From a virus, in IMG/VR virus record IMGVR_UViG_3300036851_000321, positions 18,520 through 82,519 of that record: a stretch of DNA of 64,000 bases. One strand, 5' to 3'. How positions within the stretch are numbered: the stretch's first letter is position 1; each line of letters opens with the position of its first letter. Both the position numbers and the translations under genes were made by a program. This document shows positions 13,136 through 21,026 of the stretch, one piece after another. Below the pieces are notes generated by a model. It saw nothing but the letters and a program-made list of their open reading frames with translations. It did no database searches and was not told the origin of the DNA.

Positions 13136-14199
13136 GCGCGCAACTCCTCGCCCCGTACCCCTACTTCGGAGGCAAGCGCGACGTCGCGCCCATGATCTGG
13201 TCTCGCCTCGGACGCCCGAAGCACTACATCGAACCGTTCTGCGGGTCCGCTGCCGTTCTTCTTGCGGCACCCGAGCCCGCTTCGCTTGAGGTCATCGGCG
13301 ACATGAACGGCTTCATCGCGAATTTCTGGCGCTCGGTTGTTCACCAGGCCGCCGAGGTCGCGAAGTGGGCTGACTACCCGGTCTCGCATGTGGACCTCGG
13401 TGCGCGTCACGGGTGGCTGATGGAGCAGCGTGGCGCCATCGAAGCGGGCCTACAAGATCCGAACTGGCCGGGTGACGCGAAGGTCGCCGGTTGGTGGCTC
13501 TGGGGTCAATGCTGCTGGATTGGCTCTGGGTGGTGTGATTGGGACAAGGGCGAGCGGCGCTCGAAGTGGGACCAGCGACCGCACATCACGACTCCAGGCA
13601 TGGGAGTTCAAGCGAGTCAGCGACGCCGGGAGGGGGATTCAGGCGACCGGGCAGGTGCCGACGTCACCTCCGCCGGGATGGGCATTCAAGCCGCCGGCAA
13701 GGTGCCACACGTCAGCGACGCCGGGAGGGGGATTCAGGCGACCGGGCAGGTGCCGCACGTCGGCAACGCCGATCCTAGCTTCTGGACCTCCTCCGGAGCC
13801 GTCGCACATCGCTGGCTCGGAATCTTGGCGACTCGCCTCGAGCGCGTCCGCGTTGTGCACGGCGAGTGGTCACGGTGCCTCAACAACCATTACGGCGCTG
13901 AGCGGACCGCAATCTACTTCGACCCGCCGTACGAGAGCTTCGAAGGCATCTACGGCGTCAAGAACAGCGTCGCCCAAGACGTCGCCGATTGGTGCCGAGA
14001 GCACGCCGATCTCGCGATTGCGCTGTCCGGCCACGTTGGCGACTACGACCTTCCTGGATGGGACGCTGTCCAATGGGAGCGCTCCGGTAACACCTACTCG
14101 GGCAGCGGCACGAAGGACCAGGAGATGATTTGGTTTGCTCCCGCGTGTCTGCCAGCGACGCCGCCAGCTCAGCGGTCGCTTTTCCAGGAGGTCTCCTGA
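13132..14199 (+). CDS. Dam-like (D12 class) DNA adenine methyltransferase with internal repeats
   Basis: 355 residues. SAM-binding motifs YPYFGGKRDVAP (9-20) and EPFCGSAAVLLA (34-45) precede DPPY (264-267), the alpha/D12 order. Between them, residues ~155-213 form tandem repeats of the type AGMGIQAAGKVPHVSD in the position of the target-recognition domain. One repeat copy (about residues 163-178) is read in a different frame from its twin, giving an unrelated Arg/Asp-rich peptide while the frame stays open. The gene ends just before the operon terminator. Confidence 0.85.
   Translation: MSAQLLAPYPYFGGKRDVAPMIWSRLGRPKHYIEPFCGSAAVLLAAPEPASLEVIGDMNGFIANFWRSVVHQAAEVAKWADYPVSHVDLGARHGWLMEQRGAIEAGLQDPNWPGDAKVAGWWLWGQCCWIGSGWCDWDKGERRSKWDQRPHITTPGMGVQASQRRREGDSGDRAGADVTSAGMGIQAAGKVPHVSDAGRGIQATGQVPHVGNADPSFWTSSGAVAHRWLGILATRLERVRVVHGEWSRCLNNHYGAERTAIYFDPPYESFEGIYGVKNSVAQDVADWCREHADLAIALSGHVGDYDLPGWDAVQWERSGNTYSGSGTKDQEMIWFAPACLPATPPAQRSLFQEVS
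13616..13755 (+). repeat. 45-bp exact direct repeat in two reading frames inside the Dam-like gene
   Basis: Positions 13616-13660 and 13711-13755 are identical over 45 bp. Their offset is 95 bp, not a multiple of three, so they are translated in different frames. A diverged copy lies between them (about 13669-13710) and another partial copy just upstream (about 13590-13615). Confidence 0.8.
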
Positions 14200-14475
14200 T
14201 GCCCGCCAAGCGCCAGGGGTGGAGGGGTGGGGTTGCCAGCGCGGGCGGAGGTGTGCTCAATGGAGGATGTCCGGGCGAGAGCCTGGTCCGTCGGCTCGGG
14301 CTCGCTGTAGTAGGCAACGCTCGAGCCGACGTTTTTTGTCGCAATCTTCCTTGTGATCGCTCACCCGAGCGGGTTACATTACGACGTTCCCGGACCTACT
14401 ACCGGGAGACATCGTCCCCACTTAGTGGGCGAGTGCTGCTTCGCGATGGCGGGGCGGGAAGGCGGGAGTGTGTCC
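14200..14475 (+). other. Mostly non-coding gap after the methyltransferase operon
   Basis: A strong ribosome binding site (CAGGAGG) and an ATG at 14199 (TGATG overlap) open a 95-codon frame that would run straight through the terminator at 14289-14337 to 14486. The first codons (MPAKRQGWRGG) could be the remnant of a lost gene. The rest shows no protein-like composition. I do not annotate it as a gene. Confidence 0.4.
14289..14337 (+). terminator. Intrinsic terminator ending the early operon
   Basis: A perfect 10-bp stem (14289-14298 with 14322-14331, CGTCGGCTCG/CGAGCCGACG) with a 23-nt loop is followed directly by six Ts (14332-14337). It is placed 90 bp after the Dam-like gene. Confidence 0.8.
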
Positions 14476-14940
14476 ATGGACGGTGACGGTCGCAAGCCCA
14501 TCACGATGCGCGAAGTGTGCCGCGGGTGCTCGTGCCCCGATGGCTACATCACCGAGACTGGCGCGCAAGACGTGGTCCGTTGCGTGGATTGCGATCGGTT
14601 TTGCTACAACGCGCCGCGCACGGAGACGGGTAAGAAAGTCCGCAGCGTCCAGACTGTGCACGAGGCGATCAAACCCAAGCTTCGGGCACGAGTGATCACT
14701 AGTGCCAATGGGCGCTGCCAGCTCTGCGGCAAGGGGCCTGACTCCGGCGCCACGATGCACGTGGCTCATATGGTGAGCGTAAAACAAGGCCTAGAGAGCG
14801 GCATGACGGACGCCGAAATGAATTCGGAAGCGAATCTCATTTGCGCCTGTGACGAGTGCAACCTGGGGATCGGTGAGGACACGATCCCGCTGCGTCTCGC
14901 GCTGGCGATGATCATGGCGAAGACGAGGGTGAAGCCTTGA
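14476..14940 (+). CDS. HNH-like zinc-binding protein, 154 aa
   Basis: I choose ATG 14476 (GGCGGGAG upstream); GTG 14470 and ATG 14446 are in frame. An N-terminal cysteine-rich part (CRGCSCP, CVDCDRFC) precedes CQLCGKGPDSGATMHVAHMV and NLICACDECNLG, which match the HNH order (CxxC, then a His-containing strand, then N and a second CxxC). Likely an HNH endonuclease or a relative. It stands at the head of the replication module, and the next gene overlaps by TTGA. Confidence 0.65.
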   Translation: MDGDGRKPITMREVCRGCSCPDGYITETGAQDVVRCVDCDRFCYNAPRTETGKKVRSVQTVHEAIKPKLRARVITSANGRCQLCGKGPDSGATMHVAHMVSVKQGLESGMTDAEMNSEANLICACDECNLGIGEDTIPLRLALAMIMAKTRVKP

Positions 14941-15917
14941 TCATTGTGAAGGAAGAGTTCCTAAGTAGCGTCAAGACGAAGCTCGCGGTGCGCCTCGGCG
15001 GCTGGCAGGCGATCGCTGTGTGGCTCGCGCTCAAGGGCTACGTCTCACAGAGCAACTCGGGCGGCTTTATCCCCGACGACGTGATCGACGATCTGCCCGG
15101 CATACCGGAGGCGTGGGGCCGCGCAATGAACGGACTACTTGGCTGCGGCAAGATGCGCGACGACGGCACGCGGGGCCCCGGGCTCGTGCTGAAGGTTGAG
15201 CACGGGTACCGACTGCATGACCACGACGACCACGGCACGGCGGTCGAGGTTGAGGAGTTCCGGCGGCGCAAGGCGAGGGAGCAGAAGCGGCGACGGCGCG
15301 AGGAGCTGAAACGCTTACTCGAAGCCGGACAGTCCTGCGGACAACAACCGGACACGGCAACGGACGGTCCGTCGGACACAGCAACGGACGGAGACGGACA
15401 GTCCGAACCGGACAGTCATGCGGACAGCCCCCGCGCGCGAGCGGGCACACGCCCGCGCGAGCACGCCCACGCGCGCGCTCCCAGCCCAACCCAGCCCCCT
15501 CCGGAGGAAGAAAATCCCCCTACCCCCAAGCCGAGGGACCGGATGCTCGAGAGCCTAACCGGGAACGCGCCGAAGCAACGGGCGGACGTTCTGGCCCTCT
15601 TCGAAGCCTGGAAAGCGACATTCGGTTTCACCGACGCGAAGCTTGGCGTCGGTATCTGGAACAGCGACGCCGAAACCCTGGCTGAGTGTATCGATGCGCA
15701 CGGGGCGGAGGCGTGCGACCTGGTTCTGAAGCACGCGATGGGAGACGGCATGGTGAACGGGCGAGACGACGACAAGCGTCAGGCGCACGACTCGATCGCG
15801 TACATCTTCGGAAACCAAAACGCGTTCAACCGGATACTTCGCGTGGCACGCAAGGCGGCAATATCTGGTGCGCTCACTCCCGCCGAAAAGATCCGCCTCG
15901 CCGGAGAACTTCGATGA
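14937..15917 (+). CDS. Replication initiator-like protein containing iteron-like repeats
   Basis: 326 residues from TTG 14937. The N-terminal ~100 residues look like a winged-helix pair (LAVRLGGWQAIAVWLALKGY, GFIPDDVIDDLPG). A basic helix (FRRRKAREQKRRRREELKRL) and a long low-complexity linker (~130-205) follow. The C-terminal domain (~210-326: LFEAWKATFGFTDAKLG, AYIFGNQNAFNRIL) resembles DnaD/helicase-loader tails. Its place directly before the primase-helicase supports an initiator or loader role, as with lambda O. The linker DNA carries regularly spaced repeats, a candidate origin. Confidence 0.65.
   Translation: MIIVKEEFLSSVKTKLAVRLGGWQAIAVWLALKGYVSQSNSGGFIPDDVIDDLPGIPEAWGRAMNGLLGCGKMRDDGTRGPGLVLKVEHGYRLHDHDDHGTAVEVEEFRRRKAREQKRRRREELKRLLEAGQSCGQQPDTATDGPSDTATDGDGQSEPDSHADSPRARAGTRPREHAHARAPSPTQPPPEEENPPTPKPRDRMLESLTGNAPKQRADVLALFEAWKATFGFTDAKLGVGIWNSDAETLAECIDAHGAEACDLVLKHAMGDGMVNGRDDDKRQAHDSIAYIFGNQNAFNRILRVARKAAISGALTPAEKIRLAGELR
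15326..15426 (+). repeat. Iteron-like repeats, candidate replication origin
   Basis: Nine copies of CGGAC(A/G) start at 15326, 15338, 15349, 15361, 15373, 15385, 15395, 15409 and 15421. The intervals are 12, 11, 12, 12, 12, 10, 14 and 12 bp. Short palindromes overlap them (GTCCGTCGGAC, CGGACAGTCCG), and a strong GC hairpin follows at about 15432-15460. Location inside the initiator gene parallels the lambda origin inside gene O. Confidence 0.45.
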
Positions 15918-17848
15918 TCATCACCCTCTGGAATCGCCTCTTCGACCCAAGCGGAACAGAGCGCGAGCTCACGTGGAACGAACTCGAGCTCATGCTCTCG
16001 ACGCGGGCAGAATTTCTCGGCGGCGACCACCATCCGGGGTGGAGCCCGACGCGCTTTGAACCATGCCAGCGCGCGAAGGAGAACGCTCGCGCGGTCTGCG
16101 CCGCATGCTTCGACTTCGACAAGGGCGAATCGATCGCCACGGTGCTCGACCGCGTCCGTCCGATTGCGCGCGGCCTCTTGCACACGAGCCGAAAGCATCG
16201 CGAGCAGGGGCATGGTGACCGATTCCGCGTGGTCTTCCCGCTCTCCCGCTCGGCTTCGTGGTTTGAGTTCGAGGAACTTTGGAAGCGCCTCGCGCCAGCC
16301 GTTGGGAACGTGGATCCGGCACCGAAGGACGCGAGTCGCTTCTGGTACCTCCCGGGCACGGTGAGCGGAGCCGAGTGGCACGCGGAGAGCTGGGACGGTC
16401 CGGACATCGACGTCGACGCATGGCTCCGAAAGCCGGATCCGACGGTGCGCGCGCTGCCCGTCGTAGTCTCGCGCTCTGAGCGAACCAACACCGAGGAGCG
16501 AGCTCGCAGGTACATCGCGAAGATGGACCCAGCGGTTTCGGGCCAGAAGGGTCACCAGTCAACGTGGGACGTTGCGCTCGTGCTCATCCGTGGGTTCTCG
16601 CTCAGCGAGGATCGCGCGTACGCGTTGCTCTGTGAGTACAACACGAGATGCGTTCCGCCGTGGAGCGAGCGTGAGCTGAAGCACAAGATCAAGGGCGCTC
16701 TCGCGTCCGAAAAGGTGCCGCGTGGATTCCTGCTCGATCGCCCAGACGAGTGGAAAACCTACAAGAGCAGCATGCCCGCGATGCCGCCCGACGACGGGCA
16801 CGTGCTCGAGCCGCCGAAGGACTGGGAAGACCGTTACGCGGGCCCAGAAGAGAGTAACGAGGGTGCCCACGAGTCCGAGTCTGAGCGCGAACCGGGTGCC
16901 GACGAAGGCGAGACCCAGGGCTACGTAAGCGCCGAGCAGCGGTTCGGCGTGGTGGACATCCGGACGCTTTGCTTCGAGGTGCTCTCGGCCGTGAAGAGCG
17001 GCGTTGCTGCGCGCGGCCATACGACGGGACACGCTGACATCGACGCGCTCCTCTGCGGCCTTCGCCCCGGCATGGTCTCGCTCGTCGCCGCGAGTACGAG
17101 CTGGGGCAAGTCGAGCTGGGGAATCATGGTGGCCGACGAGAACCTACGCCGCGGCGTGCCGGTGCTCGTGGTGAGCGTGGAGGACGCGCAGCTCACGTAC
17201 GGGAAGCGCATCGTGGCTCGCCGCTCCGGCGTGAACGCGATCCGTATCCGCGACAACACATGCGACGAGGGAGACATCAAGAAGATCGAAAGGGTCGCCA
17301 TGCGGGCACCCAGTGATCCGTTTTACCTGAACGCAATCGGAAAGACCGTGGAGTGGTGCGCGGAGGCCATCGGAGCGATCTGCAAAGAGCGATCGATCGG
17401 TGTCATCGTGTGTGACTACGCCCAGCGCTTCCGGACGAAGAAGAACTTCGGAAGCGATCGGCGCTCCCAGGTGACCTACGTGGCGGAAGTGTTGAGCGAC
17501 GCCGGTCGCGTCGGTGGTGCGCACACACTGATCCTTTCGCAGCTCAAGCGCATCGAGGGACGCGAGCCGATGATGGACGACGTGAAGGAATCGGGGGACC
17601 TCGAGAACATGGCGGATCATGTGCTCCTGGGTCACAAGTTGCCGACCGGCGCGCGTTACTCCGAAGGGGAGGAGAAGCCAATGAAACGCGTGATGAAGGT
17701 CCACAAGAACAAGGACGGCCCAACGTTCACGGACGCTTGGATCGACATGCCGTTCGACCTGGTGACCGCGAGTTTCGTGACCGTAACGGGTGAAGAACAA
17801 ATCAACCGCGCGCACGACGACGGAGAGCGCGCACTAGGGAGTTACTGA
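15914..17848 (+). CDS. Primase-polymerase / DnaB-like helicase fusion
   Basis: 644 residues from ATG 15914 (ATGA overlap). The N-terminal primase-polymerase of archaeo-eukaryotic type has FDFDKGE (D67 and D69), H90 with TSRKHREQGHGDRFRVVFPL, and KDASRFWYLPG. A PriCT-like helical domain follows at ~195-270 (HQSTWDVALVLIRGFSLSED, WSERELKHKIKGA). An acidic linker leads to a RecA-type helicase domain with Walker A ASTSWGKSS (393-401) and Walker B IVCDYAQ (D501). It would prime and unwind at the fork; no separate DNA polymerase is seen, so the host polymerase is probably used. Confidence 0.85.
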   Translation: MIITLWNRLFDPSGTERELTWNELELMLSTRAEFLGGDHHPGWSPTRFEPCQRAKENARAVCAACFDFDKGESIATVLDRVRPIARGLLHTSRKHREQGHGDRFRVVFPLSRSASWFEFEELWKRLAPAVGNVDPAPKDASRFWYLPGTVSGAEWHAESWDGPDIDVDAWLRKPDPTVRALPVVVSRSERTNTEERARRYIAKMDPAVSGQKGHQSTWDVALVLIRGFSLSEDRAYALLCEYNTRCVPPWSERELKHKIKGALASEKVPRGFLLDRPDEWKTYKSSMPAMPPDDGHVLEPPKDWEDRYAGPEESNEGAHESESEREPGADEGETQGYVSAEQRFGVVDIRTLCFEVLSAVKSGVAARGHTTGHADIDALLCGLRPGMVSLVAASTSWGKSSWGIMVADENLRRGVPVLVVSVEDAQLTYGKRIVARRSGVNAIRIRDNTCDEGDIKKIERVAMRAPSDPFYLNAIGKTVEWCAEAIGAICKERSIGVIVCDYAQRFRTKKNFGSDRRSQVTYVAEVLSDAGRVGGAHTLILSQLKRIEGREPMMDDVKESGDLENMADHVLLGHKLPTGARYSEGEEKPMKRVMKVHKNKDGPTFTDAWIDMPFDLVTASFVTVTGEEQINRAHDDGERALGSY

Positions 17849-18330
17849 TGGCCGATGGACTCAACAGATGTATGCTTCTTGGGAATCTAGGCGCTGACCC
17901 GGAACTCAGGATGACGAGCGGCGGACAGGCCGTTCTCAAGTTGCGGCTTGCCACGAGCGAGACGTACCTCGATCGCAACAAGGTCCGCCAGGAGCGCACG
18001 GAGTGGCACAGCGTCGTCATCTGGGGGAAGCGCGGCGAAGCCCTGGCGAAGATCCTCGCCAAGGGCTCGCGCATTTTCGTCGAAGGTGGGCTCAGGACAT
18101 CGAGCTACGACGACAAGGAGGGTCACAAGCGCTACAAGACCGAGGTCGTGGCGAACAACATCATCCTTTCGGGTGGTGCGCGCGGTGGTGACAAGGGGCC
18201 TAGCGAATCGCCGACGACAGCAGGCGGCGGATACAGCGACGAGGACTACGGGGTGAAGCCACCGGGGAGCGACGATGAAATCCCGTTTGCCTTCGTGACA
18301 TACGGTAGCCGCGAGGCGTGGTGGCCATGA
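17848..18330 (+). CDS. ssb: Single-stranded DNA-binding protein
   Basis: 160 residues; start overlaps the helicase stop. OB fold at 1-110 with typical MLLGNLGADPELR, WHSVVIWGKRGEALAKILAK and GGLRTSSYDD. A Gly-rich linker follows, with an acidic tip GSDDEIPF. Unusually the tip is not terminal: 13 more residues (AFVTYGSREAWWP) follow. The tip normally binds partner proteins at the extreme C-terminus, so the extension is worth noting. Confidence 0.92.
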   Translation: MADGLNRCMLLGNLGADPELRMTSGGQAVLKLRLATSETYLDRNKVRQERTEWHSVVIWGKRGEALAKILAKGSRIFVEGGLRTSSYDDKEGHKRYKTEVVANNIILSGGARGGDKGPSESPTTAGGGYSDEDYGVKPPGSDDEIPFAFVTYGSREAWWP

Positions 18331-18854
18331 CGAGACGAAAAAACATCGAGGAAGCTAGACCGGGTCGTCATGACGATCTTGTGGCAGAGCTTCTGAAAAA
18401 CTCGAACGCGGTTGTGCAAGCTGCCGGTTGGGCGAGTGCACCAGGTAAGCCTTTGATTGTAGTGGAGAGGCCGTGCGGGAAGGGACACATCGACATCTGC
18501 ATGTCATGGAAATGTCGTCTCTGTGCGGAGCACGACAAGGCAATCGGTTTCCGAGGAATAATAGTCGAAGTAAAAAGCGAGCTGGAGCAGTGGTCGGCGG
18601 GCGACGTTATCCGCCAACTGAAGGGGTACAAGAAAAACTTCGACCAGAGGTCGACCGGTTGGTTCTACGACGACGAGGGAACCAGGATAGGTGACACGTC
18701 AGAATGCTTCCGCTGCAAACTGCGCGAATCAACGCTGGCTTTGTTTTCCGGGCGCGCCCTGACTGAATCGGAGAGGCTGCTTCTGCGCCACGAGCGCGTA
18801 TTCATAGTCGAGCCGAAGTGGCGTGCCGTGGAGGGGATAGCGCATGCGAACTGA
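18327..18854 (+). CDS. PD-(D/E)XK-like nuclease candidate, 175 aa
   Basis: ATGA overlap with ssb. Elements in order: an N-terminal helix RHDDLVAELLKNSNAVVQAA, a strand with GHIDICMSWKC carrying an Asp, then GIIVEVKSELEQWSAGDVIRQ with an E-x-K pair. This is the D...ExK order of restriction-like nucleases. Cys pairs (CRLC, CFRC) may bind zinc. Less biased codon use than its neighbours hints at separate acquisition. Function is inferred, not shown. Confidence 0.5.
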   Translation: MTRRKNIEEARPGRHDDLVAELLKNSNAVVQAAGWASAPGKPLIVVERPCGKGHIDICMSWKCRLCAEHDKAIGFRGIIVEVKSELEQWSAGDVIRQLKGYKKNFDQRSTGWFYDDEGTRIGDTSECFRCKLRESTLALFSGRALTESERLLLRHERVFIVEPKWRAVEGIAHAN

Positions 18855-19017
18855 CATTCCGCCCGACCTCGCCCGCAAGGCCGCGTCCGTCGATCCAGCG
18901 CTCCTCCGCTGGCTCGAGACGGCCTATCCGACCGACGAGGAGCAGGCCGAGCGCGAGCGACGTCGACGCGGACAGCGCAACCAGCTCCCGATCCGCTTCC
19001 CGAAGAGCGCAGCATGA
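18844..19017 (+). CDS. Small protein, 57 aa
   Basis: ATG 18844, overlapping the previous gene by 11 nt, ends with a TGA overlapped by the next ATG. The sequence contains DPALLRWLETAYPTDEEQAE and an Arg-rich segment. No family. Confidence 0.5.
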   Translation: MRTDIPPDLARKAASVDPALLRWLETAYPTDEEQAERERRRRGQRNQLPIRFPKSAA

Positions 19018-19193
19018 CCCCCGCCGACCCCAACCCCACCCGTACCCGCCGCCCCCTCCACGGCGCCTTCAACCCGAGGCCACGCTCCGGGACGCTTTCG
19101 GGGGAGAGGGTGGCGATGCCGGGGAGGACGGTGCCGGAGTTGGCTGAGTCGATCAGAAGGCCAGCGTTGCCGCCGCATAGGAGGCGGAAGTGA
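19014..19193 (+). CDS. Small Pro/Arg-rich protein, 59 aa
   Basis: ATGA overlap upstream and TGATG overlap downstream. Low-complexity basic sequence (RTRRPLHGAFNPRPRSGTLS, ending PPHRRRK). It may be a real small protein or merely a bridge that keeps translation coupled. Confidence 0.35.
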   Translation: MTPADPNPTRTRRPLHGAFNPRPRSGTLSGERVAMPGRTVPELAESIRRPALPPHRRRK

Positions 19194-19570
19194 TGAGTCA
19201 CTCGGATTTGATCCGCAGAATGATGGACGGTGTCGAGCGGCATACCGCCAAGATGTTCGAGCGCTCATGGTGGTGCGCCGATCGCCTGGAGCGACGGGCG
19301 CGGCTACAGACGATCGTGGAGCTGTCCGTCGAGCTGACGAAGATTCGTTCGGTGAACATGTTCTCGACGCTGCTCGGTGAGGCCGCGATCGGTGACGTGA
19401 TCGAGGGCGACTGGGACGGTTTGAAGATGTGGATCGACCACTTCACGTTCGCCGACGAGGGCCCGGAGATCCGTGAGGTGTACGCGCCGATCTGGTCGCA
19501 CTTTCGAGACCTGCTCGCCGCGGCGCACGGGTCGGCAATGGCGAGGACGAAAGGACAACTGAAGTCATGA
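19193..19570 (+). CDS. Hypothetical protein, 125 aa
   Basis: ATG 19193. Helical, Trp-containing protein (MFERSWWCADRLERRARLQT, FSTLLGEAAIGDVIEGDWDG, VYAPIWSHFRDLLAAAHG). No motif recognised. Part of the block of unknown genes between ssb and the terminase. Confidence 0.55.
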   Translation: MSHSDLIRRMMDGVERHTAKMFERSWWCADRLERRARLQTIVELSVELTKIRSVNMFSTLLGEAAIGDVIEGDWDGLKMWIDHFTFADEGPEIREVYAPIWSHFRDLLAAAHGSAMARTKGQLKS

Positions 19571-19632
19571 CCCACCCTCCCCCTCCCTCCCGCCTCTGCA
19601 ACCGGCCGTGTCCGCGAAGGGGGATGCGGTGA
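19567..19632 (+). CDS. Mini-ORF of 21 codons bridging two genes
   Basis: An ATGA overlap upstream and a GTGA overlap downstream link this Pro/Arg-rich 21-codon frame to both neighbours. The sequence has no protein character. It may act only to pass ribosomes along. Confidence 0.25.
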   Translation: MTHPPPPSRLCNRPCPRRGMR

Positions 19633-19841
19633 GCGAGCAGCAAGACGTGTTGTGGGCTATCTACATCGTGAGCGATCGCGGCACCCGCGTCGTCAATCGA
19701 CGATTCACCGTGCGCAGCGAGGCGGACATTCTCTACGCGAGCGAGCGCGCCCGGCTTTACGAGAGGGCTAGGTGGCACGTGGAGATGGATCGCGAAGTGT
19801 GGCGTGGGAGCGAGATGATCTCGACGGAGAACGTGCTTTGA
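19629..19841 (+). CDS. Hypothetical protein, 70 aa
   Basis: GTG 19629. A short beta strand (DVLWAIYIVSDRGTRVVNRR) is followed by a charged helix (ASERARLYERARWHVEMDRE). No family recognised. Confidence 0.5.
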   Translation: MSEQQDVLWAIYIVSDRGTRVVNRRFTVRSEADILYASERARLYERARWHVEMDREVWRGSEMISTENVL

Positions 19842-20398
19842 CCACCAACGGCCCCCCCACCCAGTCCCCGCCCCCAGAGGCTCCCCGCGAACCCACCATG
19901 CGCATCTTCGTCGAAGTGAGCACGCCCGAGGGCATGCGCGAAGTTTGGGATCCGGACGACGAGATGATGGGGGCGCTCGGGTGGGAACGAAAGCCTGTGG
20001 TGCCGCCGGGCGATGCCGTTGTGCACGGGGACGACAAGACCGGCGCCTACACGAACGGCTACACGCTCAGCGACGATGAGCTGAGCCGCGCGGCCGAGGC
20101 GAGAGGCGACGACGAATTCGGCAAGCTCGTAGAAGACACGTGCTCACCCGAGGAAGCAGAGAGGCGGATCGCGTGGGCGAAGCGTGAGCTTCAGAGAATG
20201 AGCGACGATCCGCCCACCGGCGAAACCGAGCACGGGGACAAGGTGTACAGCGTGAAGCCGGCGGGGAAGCTCCCGAGTGATCGCCTGGACGAGATGCGAG
20301 CTGAACGCTTCCCGCGCCATGACCCGGACGCCTTCGAGGTGCTCGCACTCATTGGGTCGTACCTCGACGAACAGGCGCGGGAGAGGAGCGGAGGGTGA
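19838..20398 (+). CDS. Hypothetical acidic protein, 186 aa
   Basis: TTG 19838 in a TTGA overlap; ATG 19898 would remove a Pro-rich leader and may be the true start. The rest is strongly acidic and helical (SPEEAERRIAWAKRELQRMS). No domain identified. Confidence 0.5.
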   Translation: MTTNGPPTQSPPPEAPREPTMRIFVEVSTPEGMREVWDPDDEMMGALGWERKPVVPPGDAVVHGDDKTGAYTNGYTLSDDELSRAAEARGDDEFGKLVEDTCSPEEAERRIAWAKRELQRMSDDPPTGETEHGDKVYSVKPAGKLPSDRLDEMRAERFPRHDPDAFEVLALIGSYLDEQARERSGG

Positions 20399-20589
20399 TG
20401 AAAGCCACCATCGGCGACATCACCCTCACCAGCGCGAACGGCTACGAGTTCGACGCCTTCGTGATCGGCTGGTGCTTCTGGCGCTGGTTCCGTTGGTGGA
20501 TGAGCGAAGAGCGCGGGTGGGTGACGGTGACAGCGGCTGACGGCGGCGAGAGGAAGATTCTAGTTGTGAGAACGAAAGGCAAGTCATGA
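20398..20589 (+). CDS. Small Trp-rich protein, 63 aa
   Basis: ATG 20398 (TGATG overlap). Contains GWCFWRWFRWWM, a short aromatic segment that may sit at a membrane surface, followed by a beta-rich end. Its 3' end carries the leader TGTGAGAACGAAAGGC, repeated at 21022. Confidence 0.5.
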   Translation: MKATIGDITLTSANGYEFDAFVIGWCFWRWFRWWMSEERGWVTVTAADGGERKILVVRTKGKS

Positions 20590-21026
20590 GCGAGCAGGCG
20601 ATCCAAACGGTGAACCTCGAAGACGCGGCGAAGCAGCTTCGGGAAAAGATCCGACTCGCGTTCGTTGATCTCATTCCACCCGAGCAGTGGGACGCGATGG
20701 TGAAAACGGAGCTCGAGGCCTTCACCAAACCGCGTCCGCCGGAGCGCGATCAGTGGGGACACGTTCGCGTAAATGAGCGCCCGAGCGTGTTCCACGAGGT
20801 GGCCGAGCAGGTGTATCGAGAGCACCTGAAAGAGCTGGTCAAAGCGGAGCTACAGAAGCCGGAGTGGTGCGGGCAGTGGGACAGCTCCGAGGGGCGCTAC
20901 GTCTTCGGGGAAAAGGTGAACGCGTGGCTCACGGAGAACTCGGCGGCGATTATGCACACGATGCTGCGGGAGATGTTTGGAGCGGTGGCGCAGGGGATGG
21001 TTGAGCGGCTACGAAACGGAATGTGA
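20586..21026 (+). CDS. Hypothetical protein, 146 aa
   Basis: ATGA overlap; the ribosome binding site GAAAGG lies in the repeated leader. Helical acidic protein (LEDAAKQLREKIRLAFVDLI, VFHEVAEQVYREHLKELVKA). Reminiscent of small phage proteins of unknown role. No catalytic motif. Confidence 0.55.
   Translation: MSEQAIQTVNLEDAAKQLREKIRLAFVDLIPPEQWDAMVKTELEAFTKPRPPERDQWGHVRVNERPSVFHEVAEQVYREHLKELVKAELQKPEWCGQWDSSEGRYVFGEKVNAWLTENSAAIMHTMLREMFGAVAQGMVERLRNGM

Noticed and set aside
13590-13755. CRISPR array or recombination hot spot from tandem repeats
   Set aside because: The repeats are coding, unequal and without uniform spacers; no Cas genes are present anywhere in the window.
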